The notes: generated from the letters alone by a model not told the origin. A stretch of DNA of 64,000 bases from Herbaspirillum sp. YR522 (GCF_000282575.1 NZ_AKJA01000134.1:29855-93854), one strand, 5' to 3'. Positions 8,911 through 18,825 are shown, counted from the first letter of the stretch. A program made the numbers and translations.

Positions 8911-9681
8911 TCACGCATTGTCGAAAGTCGCGCCGGTCCCGAAGTACAGCTGGCGCACTTGCGGATCGCGGCGAATGGCCTCGGCGTCCCCTTCGGCAAC
9001 GATGCCGCCGCGCGCCAGCACCACTAGGTGGTCGGCGAAGGCGAACACCACATCCATGCTGTGTTCGGTAAACAGCACCGACAATCGTTGTTCGCCCACC
9101 AGCCTGCGCACCAGCGCCATGAGCTCAACGCGCTCGCGGGCAGCCATGCCGGCGGTGGGCTCGTCCATCAGCAACAGTTGCGGCTGGTTGGACAGGGCCA
9201 TCGCCAGCTCCACCCGCTTGACGTCGCCGTAGGCCAGCACGGCAGTGGTGCGCCCGGCCTGCCCGGCCATGCCGACCAGCTCCAGCAGATGCATGGCCTG
9301 GTCGCGGTGGAAGCCGCGGGCCGCACGCCAGCATTGCCACAGTTGCCGATGATGCGACAGCAGCGCGGCCTGCACGTTTTCGAGCACCGTCAATGAGTTG
9401 AAGGTGGCGGCGATCTGGAAGGTGCGCCCCACTCCCCGGCGCCAGATCTGGCGCGATGCCAGGCCGCCGATCTCGGCCCCGGCCAGTCGCACGCTGCCGG
9501 CATCGGGCCGGACCTGGCCATTGATGATGTTGAAGCAAGTCGACTTGCCGGCGCCGTTGGGGCCGATCAGCGCCAGCATCTGCCCGGTCGGCAACGAGAA
9601 CGACACGTCGTCGAGCGCCCGCACGCCACCGTATGACTTGCCCAGGTGGCTCACCTGCAGCAGTGGCGGCGACGAATTCAT
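8911..9681 (-). CDS. livG: LivG-type ABC transporter ATP-binding protein
   Basis: 256 aa ATPase of the hydrophobic amino acid uptake (HAAT) family, acting on the inner face of the membrane. Walker A is GPNGAGKST (about residues 37-45), the ABC signature region is LAYGDVKRVELAMAL rather than classical LSGGQ, as is usual for LivG, Walker B is LLLMDEPTAGM and the switch histidine is in FTEHSMDVV. Its ATG overlaps the stop of the upstream permease by four bases (9678-9681), so the two are translationally coupled. No LivF partner follows: the next gene is the LOV kinase. LivG would therefore work as a homodimer or recruit LivF from elsewhere. Confidence 0.9.
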   Translation of the reverse strand: MNSSPPLLQVSHLGKSYGGVRALDDVSFSLPTGQMLALIGPNGAGKSTCFNIINGQVRPDAGSVRLAGAEIGGLASRQIWRRGVGRTFQIAATFNSLTVLENVQAALLSHHRQLWQCWRAARGFHRDQAMHLLELVGMAGQAGRTTAVLAYGDVKRVELAMALSNQPQLLLMDEPTAGMAARERVELMALVRRLVGEQRLSVLFTEHSMDVVFAFADHLVVLARGGIVAEGDAEAIRRDPQVRQLYFGTGATFDNA

Positions 9682-11561
9682 GGCCCCTCCCCGCGCTTGT
9701 CGCGCCGCCACAGGCCCGCCACCCCGCCCGGCATCAGCAATACCAGCGCCAGGATGACCAGGCCCAGCAGGGCCCGCCAATAATCGGTCTCGCGCGCTAC
9801 CAGGTCTTGCAGCCAGGTCAGCAGCGCCGCGCCGGCGAGCGGGCCGAACAGGCTCTGCACGCCTCCCAGCAACACCATCACCAGGCCATCGACCGACCGA
9901 TTGACGCCGGCCACCTCGGGCGAGATGCTGCCCTTGGAAAACGCAAACAGCACGCCGGCCAGCCCGCAGAACAGGCCGGCGACGGCAAACGCCATCCATT
10001 GCACCCGCCGCACGTCGATGCCGACGGCCTCGGCGCGCACGCCCGAATCGCGCGCCGCGCGCAGCGCCAGCCCGAACGGCGCATGCAGCAGTCTCTGCAG
10101 CAGCCAGACGCCGGCCCCGGCGCAGGCCAGCGCCAGATAGTAGTAGGCCACTGGCTGTGCCAGCCAATCGGGCGGGCGCAAGCCGACCAGGCCGTTGCTG
10201 CCGCCGGTGAGGTCGTCCCACTGGAAGATCACGGCCCAGACGATCTGGGCGAACGCCAGCGTGAGCATGGCCAGGTAGACGCCGGCCAGGCGCACGCAGA
10301 ACCAGCCGCACAGCAATGCCGCCAGCATCGCCACCAGCGGCCCGGCCACCAGCACCACCGCCAGCGGCCAGTGCAGCTTCAGCGCCAGCAGCGCTGCGGC
10401 GTAGGCGCCCAGCCCGAAATAGGCGGCATGCCCGAACGAAGCCATGCCGCCGGGCCCCATGATGAAATGCAGGCTGGCCGCGAACAGCAAGGCCACCAGG
10501 ATTTCGATCATCAATACCGGCAGGTAGGGAAAGCTGCCGGCCACCAGCGGCATGGCCAGCAGCAGCGCCAGCAACACCAGGCCCAAGCGCCGCGCCGCTG
10601 GCGTCACGCCCGGCAGTGGCAGCACATGGGCCACGCTGCTGCGGGCCGTGGCCAGCGGCCGCCCCAGCAGGCCCCAGGGGCGACCCACCAGGATCGCCGC
10701 CATCACCAGGAACTCGACCACCAGCGTCAGTCGCGACAACGACATCTCCAGGCCCCACAGCGACACATTGCCCAAGGCGATGCACAAGGCCTTGACCTCG
10801 GCAATCAACAGGGCGGCGGCGAAGGCGCCGCCGAGGGAGCCCATGCCCCCCACCACCACCACCACGAAGGCATTGCCGATGGTATCCATGTCGAGCGCCA
10901 GGTTGGCCGGCAGGCGCGGCCCCTGCAAGGCGCCACCAAGTCCCGCCAGGAAGCAGCCAAGCGCAAACACGCCGGTAAACAACCAGGCCTGGTTCACGCC
11001 CAATGCACCCAGCATCTCGCGGTCCTGGGTGGCCGCGCGCACCAGCGTGCCCCAGCGCGTGCGATGCTGCAGCAGCCACAGCAGGCCCAGCACCAGCGGC
11101 CCGATCACCATCAGCAGCAGGTCGTATTGCGGCAGCCGCCGCCCCAGCACCGCCACGGCGCCGCCCAGGCCGGGCGCGCGCGGACCGAACAGGTCTTCCG
11201 GCCCCCACAGCCAGAGGGTGGCATCCTTGATCACCAGCACCAGGGCGAAGGTGGCCAGCAACTGGAACAGTTCGGGTGCGTGATAGATGCGGCGCAGTAC
11301 CGCCATCTCGACCACCGCGCCGACGACGGCCACCGCCAGCGCCGACAGCAGCACGGCCACCCAGTAGCCGCCGGCGGAGTCGCCCAGGCGCTCGACCAGC
11401 GTGTAGGCCAGGTACAGGCCCAGCATGTAGAACGAGCCGTGGGCAAAATTGACGATGCGGGTGACGCCGAAGATCAGCGACAGGCCAGCCGCCACCAGGA
11501 ACATGGCCGAGGCGTCGGCCAGTCCATTGAGCAGTTGTACGGCCAGGCTGGCCAGGGTCAT
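9678..11561 (-). CDS. fused LivH-LivM permease of a branched-chain amino acid type ABC transporter
   Basis: 627 aa, about twice the length of a single permease. Residues about 1-290 are LivH-like (GLSLIFGVTRIVNFAHGSFYMLG; VVVVVGGMGSLGGAF). After a linker containing GRPWGLLGRPLATARSSV, residues about 310-627 are LivM-like (MGPGGMASFGHAAYFGLGAYAA; LTGGSNGL; VMVLLGGVQSLFGPLAGA; end LLMPGGVAGLWRR). Both membrane halves are thus made as one chain. The start at 11561 fits the first LivH helix. It overlaps livG by four bases and lies 13 bases after the binding-protein gene. The second Liv set in this window (57623-59840) has separate LivH and LivM. Confidence 0.9.
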   Translation of the reverse strand: MTLASLAVQLLNGLADASAMFLVAAGLSLIFGVTRIVNFAHGSFYMLGLYLAYTLVERLGDSAGGYWVAVLLSALAVAVVGAVVEMAVLRRIYHAPELFQLLATFALVLVIKDATLWLWGPEDLFGPRAPGLGGAVAVLGRRLPQYDLLLMVIGPLVLGLLWLLQHRTRWGTLVRAATQDREMLGALGVNQAWLFTGVFALGCFLAGLGGALQGPRLPANLALDMDTIGNAFVVVVVGGMGSLGGAFAAALLIAEVKALCIALGNVSLWGLEMSLSRLTLVVEFLVMAAILVGRPWGLLGRPLATARSSVAHVLPLPGVTPAARRLGLVLLALLLAMPLVAGSFPYLPVLMIEILVALLFAASLHFIMGPGGMASFGHAAYFGLGAYAAALLALKLHWPLAVVLVAGPLVAMLAALLCGWFCVRLAGVYLAMLTLAFAQIVWAVIFQWDDLTGGSNGLVGLRPPDWLAQPVAYYYLALACAGAGVWLLQRLLHAPFGLALRAARDSGVRAEAVGIDVRRVQWMAFAVAGLFCGLAGVLFAFSKGSISPEVAGVNRSVDGLVMVLLGGVQSLFGPLAGAALLTWLQDLVARETDYWRALLGLVILALVLLMPGGVAGLWRRDKRGEGP

Positions 11562-11574
11562 GGGGGCGGTCCGC

Positions 11575-12804
11575 TCAGTCGGCCGGGCGCAGCTTCTTGA
11601 CCTCGGCGTCGGGCAGCTGCAGCGTAGCCCCATCGACATAGGTGAAGCTGGTCATGATGCCGCGGCCGTCCTTCTGGCCGGTACGGCCGACGAAGGCACC
11701 CAGCGTCGATTGATGGTCTTGCGGGCGATAGGTGATGCGCGCCACGGGCGTATCGACCTGCAGGCCCGAGAAGGCAGCGGCCAGCTTGTCGGCATCGACC
11801 GAGCCGGCCTTCCTGATGCCGGCCGCGATCGAGACCAGCGCGCTGTAGCCCACCAGCGATCCATTGCGCGGGTAATCGTTGAATTTCTTGCGATAGGCGT
11901 CGACGAACTTCTTGTGCTCGGCAGTGTTGATGGCGTACCAAGGGTAGCCGGTGACGATCCAGTTGGTGGGCGCCTCGGCGCGCAGCGGATCCAGGTATTC
12001 GGGCTCGCCCGTGAGCAGCGAGACCACTTCACGGCCGTCGAACAGGCCACGGGTATTGCCTTCGCGCACGAACTTGCCCAGGTCGGCCGCGAACAGCGCA
12101 TTGAAGATGGCGTCCGGGCGGGCGTCGGCCAGCGCCTGGGTCACGGCGCCGGCGTCGATCTTGCCCAGCGGCGGCGCCTGCTCGACGACGAATTCGACGT
12201 CCGGCTGGGCCTGCTTCATCAGGGTCTTGAAACTGGCCACGGCAGACTGGCCGTATTCATAGTTAGGATAGACCAGGGCCCAGCGCTTTTTCTTGAGCCT
12301 GACCGCCTCGCGCACCACCGAAGCCACCAGCATGTAGGTCGACGGGCGCAAGCGGTAGGTGTACTTGTTGCCGTTGTGCCAGACGATCTTGTCGGTCAGG
12401 GGCTCGGCGGCCAGGAAGAACACCTTGTGCTGCCTGGCATAGTCGGTCAGCGCCAGTCCGGTATTGGACAGGAAGCCACCGAACAGCAACGCCACCCGCT
12501 CGCGCGCCATGAGCTCCTCGGCTACCCGCACCGAGTCGCCGGGGTTGCCGTTGTCGTCGCGGGCGATGACTTCGATCTGCTTGCCCAGCACGCCGCCGGC
12601 GGCGTTGATCTCGTCCTGCGCCAGTTCCCAGCCGCGGCGGTAAGGCTCGAGGAAGGCCGGTTGCGCCTTGTAGCTGTTGATCTCGCCGATCTTGATGGTG
12701 GCTTGTGCCTGCGCACCGGACGACACGGCCATGGCACCGGCGGTGGCGGCCAGCAGCAGGCCGCGCTGGATCAGGGGGAAGAATCGGAAGGGGCGATGGG
12801 TCAC
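11575..12804 (-). CDS. periplasmic substrate-binding protein, Peripla_BP_6 (Liv type)
   Basis: 409 aa with a signal peptide (cleavage likely after AQA near residue 34) followed by a type I periplasmic binding fold beginning ATIKIGEINSYKAQPAFLEPYRRG. Family landmarks include DEINAAGGVLGKQIEVIARDD, VALLFGGFLSNTGLAL, and RWALVYPNYEYGQSAV. It should deliver the ligand to the fused LivHM/LivG proteins encoded immediately downstream. The start at 12804 has AGAGGA at optimal spacing. The ligand is not inferable; members bind amino acids, amides, urea or aromatic acids. It is the only such binding protein in the window, although two Liv-type permease sets are present. Confidence 0.9.
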   Translation of the reverse strand: MTHRPFRFFPLIQRGLLLAATAGAMAVSSGAQAQATIKIGEINSYKAQPAFLEPYRRGWELAQDEINAAGGVLGKQIEVIARDDNGNPGDSVRVAEELMARERVALLFGGFLSNTGLALTDYARQHKVFFLAAEPLTDKIVWHNGNKYTYRLRPSTYMLVASVVREAVRLKKKRWALVYPNYEYGQSAVASFKTLMKQAQPDVEFVVEQAPPLGKIDAGAVTQALADARPDAIFNALFAADLGKFVREGNTRGLFDGREVVSLLTGEPEYLDPLRAEAPTNWIVTGYPWYAINTAEHKKFVDAYRKKFNDYPRNGSLVGYSALVSIAAGIRKAGSVDADKLAAAFSGLQVDTPVARITYRPQDHQSTLGAFVGRTGQKDGRGIMTSFTYVDGATLQLPDAEVKKLRPAD

Positions 12805-12882
12805 GTGGTTTCCTCTTTGGCCGTGCGGCTAGGCTGAAAATTTTGGCGTAATGATAACCGCTGGCTGGTTTTCCGGCGGCTG

Positions 12883-13419
12883 TTACTTGATCCGTTGCTT
12901 CTCCAGCTTGCGCGCCAGGGTACGCCGGTGCATGCCCAGGCGACGCGCGGTTTCGGAGATATTGAAGCCGGTCTCGACCAGCACCTCGTGGATGCGCTCC
13001 CATTCCAGGGTCTTGATCGAGGTGGCGCGCGCCGGCAGTTCGACCTCGGACATGCCGGCGACGTGGCCGAAGGCGGCTTCGATATCGTCGGTATTGGAGG
13101 GCTTGGCCAGGTACTGGCAGGCGCCCAGCTTGATCGCCTCGACCGCGGTGGTGATGCTGGCGAATCCGGTGAGCACCACGATCAGCATGGCGTCGTCGTG
13201 GGCATGCAGCATCTGCACGCAGGCCAGGCCCGATGCATTGCCGCTCAACTTGAGATCGACCACCGCATAGCCCGGATTATGCTGCTGCAGGTGGGCGGCG
13301 GCTTCATCCTGGTTGCTCGCCTGCAGCACGGTGTAGCCGCGGCGCTCGAAGGAGCGGCTCAGGGTACGGCCAAAGGCGGCATCGTCCTCGATGATCAGGA
13401 GCAGGCGTTCGGCCGGCAT
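12883..13419 (-). CDS. regA: RegA/PrrA/ActR-type response regulator
   Basis: 178 aa. An N-terminal receiver domain (acidic pair in LLIIEDD, phosphoacceptor Asp in AVVDLKLSG, conserved Lys in YLAKPSN) is joined to a short Fis-type HTH at the C-terminus (ISETARRLGMHRRTLARKLEKQ). The HTH wording is close to the highly conserved DNA-binding helix of RegA/PrrA/ActR, global redox regulators of respiration. The start at 13419 has AAGGAAA at good spacing; the frame is open to 13488 but the extra residues are not conserved-looking. It lies 98 bases after regB, last in a block that begins with cyoA, which suggests it controls this oxidase among other targets. Confidence 0.88.
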   Translation of the reverse strand: MPAERLLLIIEDDAAFGRTLSRSFERRGYTVLQASNQDEAAAHLQQHNPGYAVVDLKLSGNASGLACVQMLHAHDDAMLIVVLTGFASITTAVEAIKLGACQYLAKPSNTDDIEAAFGHVAGMSEVELPARATSIKTLEWERIHEVLVETGFNISETARRLGMHRRTLARKLEKQRIK

Positions 13420-13517
13420 GGGCTTTCCTTTTGTGTTTCTACTTTCGCAACCCGCTATTGTATTGCGGAATCGGTCATTGAGAAGCACACAACCGTGTCA
13501 TGCCGCCTCGCGCGGCC

Positions 13518-14900
13518 TCAAGCCGGGGCCGAGGAATTCACCGATGGCGCGCCCGGTCCGCTGGGCGGCGCCAGGCTGATGGCCGACAAGGGCAGGCTCA
13601 GGTGCACCGCTGCCCCGCCCTCGGCCAGGTTGCGGGCGCGTATGCTGCCACCCAGCTTGCGCGCCACGTTGACCACGAAGAACAACCCCAGCCCGCGTCC
13701 CGGCTTGCCCTTGGTCGATTGATAGGGCTTGCCGATCTGGTTGAGCATCCATTCGGGAAAACCCGGCCCGCGGTCGGACACCTCCATGACCAGCAAGTCG
13801 CCTTCGCAGCGCACGTCCAGCGCCAGCCACTGGGGCGAGACCTCGAAGGCATTGTCGAGCACATTGCCCAGCATCTGCTTGATGGCCGAGTCGAACGCGA
13901 CCGGCAGGTCCTGCTCGATCTGATTGAGATAGTCGAAGCGCACCACCGGGCGCGAGCGGCGCCAGTCGTCGGCCACCGTGTCGAGGAAGGTGTTGAGGGT
14001 GGTCTTGACCGAGAACTCGCCACGCGCCTCGCCGGCCGACAGCAGCACGCCGCTGACGATGGCCTTGCAGCGCTGCAGCTGGGCTTCCATTTCGCTGATA
14101 TCGTCGAGCAGCTCGGCACGCTGGCTGATCTCGGGCATGCGGCGCCAGTCGCCCAGGATCACCGACACGGTGGCCAGCGGCGTGCCCAGTTCGTGCGCCG
14201 CGCCCGAGGCCAGCAGGCCCATGCGCACGATGTGGTCTTCCTCGGCGGCGCGCTGGCGCAGGTCGGCCAGCATGGCGTCGCCGGCGCGCAGGTTGCTGTT
14301 GATACGGGTGATGAAGAACACCATCAGCCCGGCATTGAGCAAGAAGCAGATCAGCGTGCCTTCGACGTACAGGCTGAAGAGCCCGTTGCGGTGGTCCGGC
14401 GGCAGCGCCAGCGGTTCCGAGAACAGCGCCAGGCTGGCCAGGCAGGCCATGGTGATGGCGACGATGGCCCAGCTCGACCAGGGCTTGAGCAGCACCGCGC
14501 CCAGGATGATCTGCATCAGGTACAGGAAGGCGAACGGATTGGTGATACCGCCGCTGAGGTACAACTGCAGCGTCAGCACGCCCACGTCCACCATCAGCGC
14601 CAGGAACAACTCGGCATTGGTGACCAGGCGCCGCTCGTGCCAGCGCAGGTGGCTGGCGATGTTGAAGGCGATCAGGCAGGACAGCACCTCCAGCATGTGC
14701 GGCATGGGCAGGTGGATGTCCAGCACCAGCACCACGAAGGCGATGGTCGAGATCTGCCCCAGCACCGCCAGCCAGCGCAGCTGGATGAGCAGCAGCATGT
14801 TCTTGTGGCCGGCCGGGTTCTCCTGCCCCTGGCGCAGCCGCTGCCAGCGTTCCTTGAGCGTGGGCGAGCGCCCCGCCGCCGCTGGCGCGCCCTCGCTCAT
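13518..14900 (-). CDS. regB: RegB/PrrB-type redox sensor histidine kinase
   Basis: 460 aa. Six predicted membrane spans (about residues 33-200) carry GGITNPF at 117-123, the conserved RegB heptapeptide involved in sensing the ubiquinone pool. The H-box is ASGAAHELGTPL with H236, and the ATPase core is present (GNVLDNAFE, DRGPGFP, GRGLGLFF). C278 in QRCKAIV is placed in the dimerisation helix in a region comparable to the redox-active Cys265 of RegB; exact equivalence needs an alignment. Its start overlaps the SURF1 stop by four bases. Being coupled to the oxidase and its assembly factor suggests feedback from electron flow to oxidase expression. Confidence 0.9.
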   Translation of the reverse strand: MSEGAPAAAGRSPTLKERWQRLRQGQENPAGHKNMLLLIQLRWLAVLGQISTIAFVVLVLDIHLPMPHMLEVLSCLIAFNIASHLRWHERRLVTNAELFLALMVDVGVLTLQLYLSGGITNPFAFLYLMQIILGAVLLKPWSSWAIVAITMACLASLALFSEPLALPPDHRNGLFSLYVEGTLICFLLNAGLMVFFITRINSNLRAGDAMLADLRQRAAEEDHIVRMGLLASGAAHELGTPLATVSVILGDWRRMPEISQRAELLDDISEMEAQLQRCKAIVSGVLLSAGEARGEFSVKTTLNTFLDTVADDWRRSRPVVRFDYLNQIEQDLPVAFDSAIKQMLGNVLDNAFEVSPQWLALDVRCEGDLLVMEVSDRGPGFPEWMLNQIGKPYQSTKGKPGRGLGLFFVVNVARKLGGSIRARNLAEGGAAVHLSLPLSAISLAPPSGPGAPSVNSSAPA

Positions 14901-15724
14901 AACGTGGCGGGCGCGCCCGCGCGGGCGCGACGACGCTCGTCGCGCACCACCCAGACACCGGCGGCGGCGATCATCAAGGCCAATGCGTACCAGGTCAGCG
15001 CATAGACCAGGTGGCTGTTGTGGAAGGCGATCACGGTCAGGCCCCCCACCGGCTTCTCGGCATCCGGCGCGTTGGCGGCGTCGGCTTGCGACGAGGCACG
15101 GTCGGCATCGACGAAGTATGGTGCCACCGTGCCCAGGCCGCGGGCACTGGCGATGGCCTGCACGTCGCGCGAGTACCAGCGGTTCTCGGCGCTGGCGTTC
15201 TCCCGCAGGAAGCCGCCGCCGGTCTCGCTCATGCGCAACAGGCCGGTCACGCTCGACTTGGCCCGGGCATCGGGCGCGGTGCTGGCAATGAGGCGAATCG
15301 GCGCGATCGAGACGAAGCCGCGGTTCACCAGCACCAGCTCGCCGGTCTCGGTCTGCAACGGGGTCAGCAACCATGAGCCGCTACCCAGCTCGGTGGTGGC
15401 CTGGACCGCGACGGTCTTGCTGTAGAGATAGCGGCCGCTGAGCGCCACGCGCCGGTACTCGTCGCTGGCGGCCGACACCTGCGGCCATTGTGCCGGCCCA
15501 GGTGCGGGGGTGGGCGCGGCATGCACCCGGGCATCGACCTTGGCGATCAGGTCCAGCTTCCATTGCAGGCGATAGACCTGCCAAGTTCCCAGCGCGGCGA
15601 ACACGACAAACAAAAATCCCGCGCAAAGCGCCAGCAAAACCAGGCTGGTCCTTGAGCGGGATTTCAGGCCCGCTTGCGCGGGCTGTTTGCCTTGCTGCAC
15701 GCCATTAGTTGGCGCCTGGCTCAT
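14897..15724 (-). CDS. SURF1-family oxidase assembly factor
   Basis: 275 aa with the family layout: an N-terminal membrane span (about residues 27-48, followed by GTWQVYRLQWK), a large periplasmic part (RRVALSGRYLYSKTV; LLTPLQTETGELVLVNRGFV), and a C-terminal span (HLVYALTWYALALMIAAAGVW). SURF1/Shy1 proteins help insert heme a or heme o in heme-copper oxidases. It sits between cyoD and regB with four-base overlaps on both sides, so it is certainly part of the same mRNA. About 275 residues is normal for bacterial members. Confidence 0.9.
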   Translation of the reverse strand: MSQAPTNGVQQGKQPAQAGLKSRSRTSLVLLALCAGFLFVVFAALGTWQVYRLQWKLDLIAKVDARVHAAPTPAPGPAQWPQVSAASDEYRRVALSGRYLYSKTVAVQATTELGSGSWLLTPLQTETGELVLVNRGFVSIAPIRLIASTAPDARAKSSVTGLLRMSETGGGFLRENASAENRWYSRDVQAIASARGLGTVAPYFVDADRASSQADAANAPDAEKPVGGLTVIAFHNSHLVYALTWYALALMIAAAGVWVVRDERRRARAGAPATL

Positions 15725-16206
15725 TTTGCGGGCGCTACCGCGCCGTGCTGCATGCCGGGCATGTCCTGCATCTGCTGCTGCATCGATTGCGGAACGGTTT
15801 CATTGCCCATGTGTTCAGGCGACATGGTTGGCATCATGTTGTGGTTCATGTGGTACATGACCCACAGCGAACCGGCCAGGGTGATACCGACGATGACCAC
15901 GGTGAAGATCAGCGCCAGCATGTTCCAGCCGCCCTCGGACTTGCTGTTCATGTGCAGGAAGTACACGATGTGGACCACGATCTGGACCGCCGCAAACGCC
16001 AGCAGTACCAGGCCCAGCGTGGCCGAGCTTTCGATCGCCTTGGTCATCACCAGCCAGAACGGGATGGCCGTGAGCACCACCGCCAGCACGAAACCGATGA
16101 CATAGTCCTTCATCGAACCGTGGGCGGTATGATCCTCGTGGCCGTGATGATCCTCGTCATGGTGGCCCATCGGGCGGGCCGGGTGTTCTTGGTGGCCGCG
16201 ACTCAT
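15721..16206 (-). CDS. cyoD: cytochrome o ubiquinol oxidase subunit IV with His- and Met-rich tails
   Basis: 161 aa; CyoD is usually about 110-125. The three-helix core is at about residues 33-116 ([42 protein letters not shown]). The extra length is in the tails. Residues 1-32 have nine histidines with acidic residues, and residues 117-161 hold ten methionines and four histidines (for example NHNMMPTM and [12 protein letters not shown]). Such patterns occur in copper-binding proteins; whether they bind copper here is inference. Four-base overlaps with cyoC and SURF1 show tight translational coupling. The core is needed for CuB-site and complex assembly in E. coli. Confidence 0.9.
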   Translation of the reverse strand: MSRGHQEHPARPMGHHDEDHHGHEDHTAHGSMKDYVIGFVLAVVLTAIPFWLVMTKAIESSATLGLVLLAFAAVQIVVHIVYFLHMNSKSEGGWNMLALIFTVVIVGITLAGSLWVMYHMNHNMMPTMSPEHMGNETVPQSMQQQMQDMPGMQHGAVAPAK

Positions 16207-16829
16207 GGCAGGACTCCCATCAGATAAACAAAGGTGAAGACGCCGATCCAGACCACGTCCAGGAAGTGCCAGAACATCGACAGGCACATCAGGCGACGAC
16301 CGTTTTCGGGTGTCAGGCCATGCTTGTTGATCTGGAACAGCAGCACGATGAGCCAGATGATGCCGAACGAGACGTGCAGGCCGTGGGTGCCGACCAGGGC
16401 GAAGAACGAGGTCAGGAAACCGCTGCGGGCCGGGCCGGCGCCTTCGTGGATCAGGTGCAGGAACTCGTACAGTTCGAAGTAGATGAAGCCCGCGCCCAGC
16501 AGGCCGGTGATGGCCAGCCAGACCAGCGTGTTCTGCTTCTTCTTGGCTTGCATCGCCAGCATGGCGAAACCGTAGGTGATCGACGACAGCAGCAGCAGCG
16601 CGGTGTTGAGCGCCACCAGCGGCAGGTCGAACAGTTCGGCGCCGGTCGGGCCGCCTGCATAGTTGCGGCCCAGTACGGCATAGGTCGCAAACAGGCAGGC
16701 GAAGATCAGGCAATCGCTCATCAGGTAGATCCAGAAGCCCAGCAGGGTGCCGTTCTCAGGATGGTGATGGCGGGTGAAATAGCGCGAGCTTGGCGTCGCG
16801 CCGGCCGTGGTATTGATGGCTTCAGACAT
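16203..16829 (-). CDS. cyoC: cytochrome o ubiquinol oxidase subunit III
   Basis: 208 aa with five predicted membrane spans, as in E. coli CyoC. Family wording is clear: [21 protein letters not shown] near the start, [16 protein letters not shown] in the middle, and a C-terminal [10 protein letters not shown] and [22 protein letters not shown]. It is a non-catalytic subunit of the proton-pumping bo3-type complex in the inner membrane. It overlaps the cyoB stop by eight bases and the cyoD start by four bases. The start at 16829 is the only sensible one. Confidence 0.95.
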   Translation of the reverse strand: MSEAINTTAGATPSSRYFTRHHHPENGTLLGFWIYLMSDCLIFACLFATYAVLGRNYAGGPTGAELFDLPLVALNTALLLLSSITYGFAMLAMQAKKKQNTLVWLAITGLLGAGFIYFELYEFLHLIHEGAGPARSGFLTSFFALVGTHGLHVSFGIIWLIVLLFQINKHGLTPENGRRLMCLSMFWHFLDVVWIGVFTFVYLMGVLP

Positions 16830-18825
16830 GGCTGCTCAACAGGCGAGTGCGTTCTGCTTCCACACGGACGACTTCGTCGGCCGGAATGTAGTAGTCGCGG
16901 TTGTAATTGAAGGTATGGACGATAGTGGCCACCACCAACGCGGCGAAGAACACTGCCGCAGGCAGCCACATGTGCCAGATCAGGGTGAAACCGATCACTG
17001 CTGCCAGGGCGGCGATGATGAAACCGGCGCCGGTGTTCTTGGGCATGTGGATGTCCACGAATTCACCCAGCGGACGCTGATAGCCGTGCTTCTTCATGTC
17101 GGTCCAGGCGTCGTTGTCGTGCACCACCGGGGTGAACGCGAAGTTGTAGGCCGGTGGCGGCGACGAAGTCGACCATTCCAGCGTACGGGCATCCCATGGG
17201 TCGCCGGTGACATCGGCCAGTTTCTTGCGGTCGCGGATGGACACGGCGATCTGGATGATGAACGAGGCGATACCGAGCGCGATCAGGCCAGCGCCCAGGG
17301 CGGCGGCAACGAACCAGATCTGCAGCGATGGGTCGTCGAAGTGGCTCAGGCGACGGGTCACGCCCATCAGGCCCAGCACGTACAGCGGCATGAAGGCCAG
17401 GTAGAAACCGACCAGCCAGAACCAGAACGAGCAACGGCCCCAGAAATCGTTGAGCTTGAAGCCGAAGGCCTTCGGGAACCAGAAGTTGATGCCGGCGAAC
17501 ATGCCGAACACGACGCCACCGATGATCACGTTGTGGAAGTGAGCGATCAGGAACAGGCTGTTGTGCAGCACGAAGTCGGCTGGCGGCACCGCCAGCAGCA
17601 CGCCGGTCATGCCACCGATGACGAAGGTGATCATGAAACCGATGGTCCACAGCATCGGCACTTCGAAGCGGATGCGACCGCGATACATCGTAAACAGCCA
17701 GTTGAAGATCTTGGCGCCAGTCGGGATCGAGATGATCATCGTGGTGATGCCGAAGAACGAGTTGACGCTGGCACCCGAACCCATGGTGAAGAAGTGGTGC
17801 AGCCAGACCAGGTACGACAGGATGGTGATGACCACGGTGGCGTAGACCATCGAGGTATAGCCGAACAGGCGCTTGCCGCTGAAGGTCGAGACGATTTCGG
17901 AGAAGATGCCGAACGCCGGCAGCACCAGGATGTAGACCTCGGGGTGGCCCCAGATCCAGATCAGGTTCACGTACATCATGGCGTTGCCGCCCATGTCGTT
18001 GGTGAAGAAGTTGGTGCCGAAGACGCGGTCCATCGACAGCATGGCCAGCACGGCGGTCAGCACCGGGAAGGCGGCCACGATCAACACGTTGGTGCACAGC
18101 GAGGTCCAGGTGAAGACCGGCATCTTCATCATGTTCATGCCCGGGGCGCGCATCTTGACGATGGTCACCACCAGGTTGATGCCGGAGAGCAAGGTCCCTA
18201 CCCCGGCCACCTGCAACGCCCAGATATAGTAGTCGACCCCCACATCCGGACTGAACAGGATGCCCGACAGCGGCGGATAGGCCAACCAGCCGGTGCGGGC
18301 GAATTCACCCACGAACAGCGAGGCCATCACCAGCAGCGCGCCGAAGGTGGTCATCCAGAAGCTGAAGTTGTTGAGGAACGGGAAAGCCACGTCGCGCGCA
18401 CCGATCTGCAGCGGGATGACGTAGTTCATCAGCCCCGTCACCAGCGGCATGGCCACGAAGAAGATCATGATCACGCCGTGGGCGGTGAAGACCTGGTCGT
18501 AGTGATGCGGCGGCAGGAAGCCGGGATTGTCACCGAAGGCGACCGCTTGCTGGGCACGCATCATCAACGCGTCGGCGAAGCCGCGCAGCAGCATGATGAT
18601 GGCCAGGATGATGTACATGATCCCGATGCGCTTGTGGTCGATACTGGTGAACCAGTCGCGCCACAACATGCCCCACAGGCGATATTTGGTCAGCAGACCC
18701 AGCACCACGACGCCGCCAATGGCGACCATGGCGAAGGTTACTAGCAGGATCGGCTCGTGCAGTGGAATCGCTTCCAGACTGAGACGGCCGAAGATCAGCT
18801 TTATCAAGTCAAAATTGTCAGACAT
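16822..18825 (-). CDS. cyoB: cytochrome o ubiquinol oxidase subunit I
   Basis: 667 aa (E. coli 663), the catalytic heme-copper subunit that reduces oxygen and pumps protons. Ubiquinol-site residues R81, D85, H108 and Q111 ([15 protein letters not shown]) match E. coli R71, D75, H98 and Q101 with a ten-residue shift. H116 is the equivalent of the low-spin heme ligand H106. WGHPEVY supplies the CuB histidine and the crosslinked tyrosine, WLHHFFTMG the other CuB histidines, and [10 protein letters not shown] the high-spin and low-spin heme ligands. Nothing essential is missing. It follows cyoA by 87 bases in the same operon. Confidence 0.97.
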   Translation of the reverse strand: MSDNFDLIKLIFGRLSLEAIPLHEPILLVTFAMVAIGGVVVLGLLTKYRLWGMLWRDWFTSIDHKRIGIMYIILAIIMLLRGFADALMMRAQQAVAFGDNPGFLPPHHYDQVFTAHGVIMIFFVAMPLVTGLMNYVIPLQIGARDVAFPFLNNFSFWMTTFGALLVMASLFVGEFARTGWLAYPPLSGILFSPDVGVDYYIWALQVAGVGTLLSGINLVVTIVKMRAPGMNMMKMPVFTWTSLCTNVLIVAAFPVLTAVLAMLSMDRVFGTNFFTNDMGGNAMMYVNLIWIWGHPEVYILVLPAFGIFSEIVSTFSGKRLFGYTSMVYATVVITILSYLVWLHHFFTMGSGASVNSFFGITTMIISIPTGAKIFNWLFTMYRGRIRFEVPMLWTIGFMITFVIGGMTGVLLAVPPADFVLHNSLFLIAHFHNVIIGGVVFGMFAGINFWFPKAFGFKLNDFWGRCSFWFWLVGFYLAFMPLYVLGLMGVTRRLSHFDDPSLQIWFVAAALGAGLIALGIASFIIQIAVSIRDRKKLADVTGDPWDARTLEWSTSSPPPAYNFAFTPVVHDNDAWTDMKKHGYQRPLGEFVDIHMPKNTGAGFIIAALAAVIGFTLIWHMWLPAAVFFAALVVATIVHTFNYNRDYYIPADEVVRVEAERTRLLSSHV

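Noticed and set aside
9633..11600. 655-codon plus-strand frame opposite the LivHM and LivG genes
   Set aside because: Gln/His-rich low-complexity translation produced by the reverse complement of hydrophobic Leu/Ala codons; no ribosome binding site or fold.
16807..18744. 645-codon plus-strand frame opposite cyoB
   Set aside because: His/Asp/Glu-rich shadow of a membrane protein gene; cyoB motifs are complete on the other strand.
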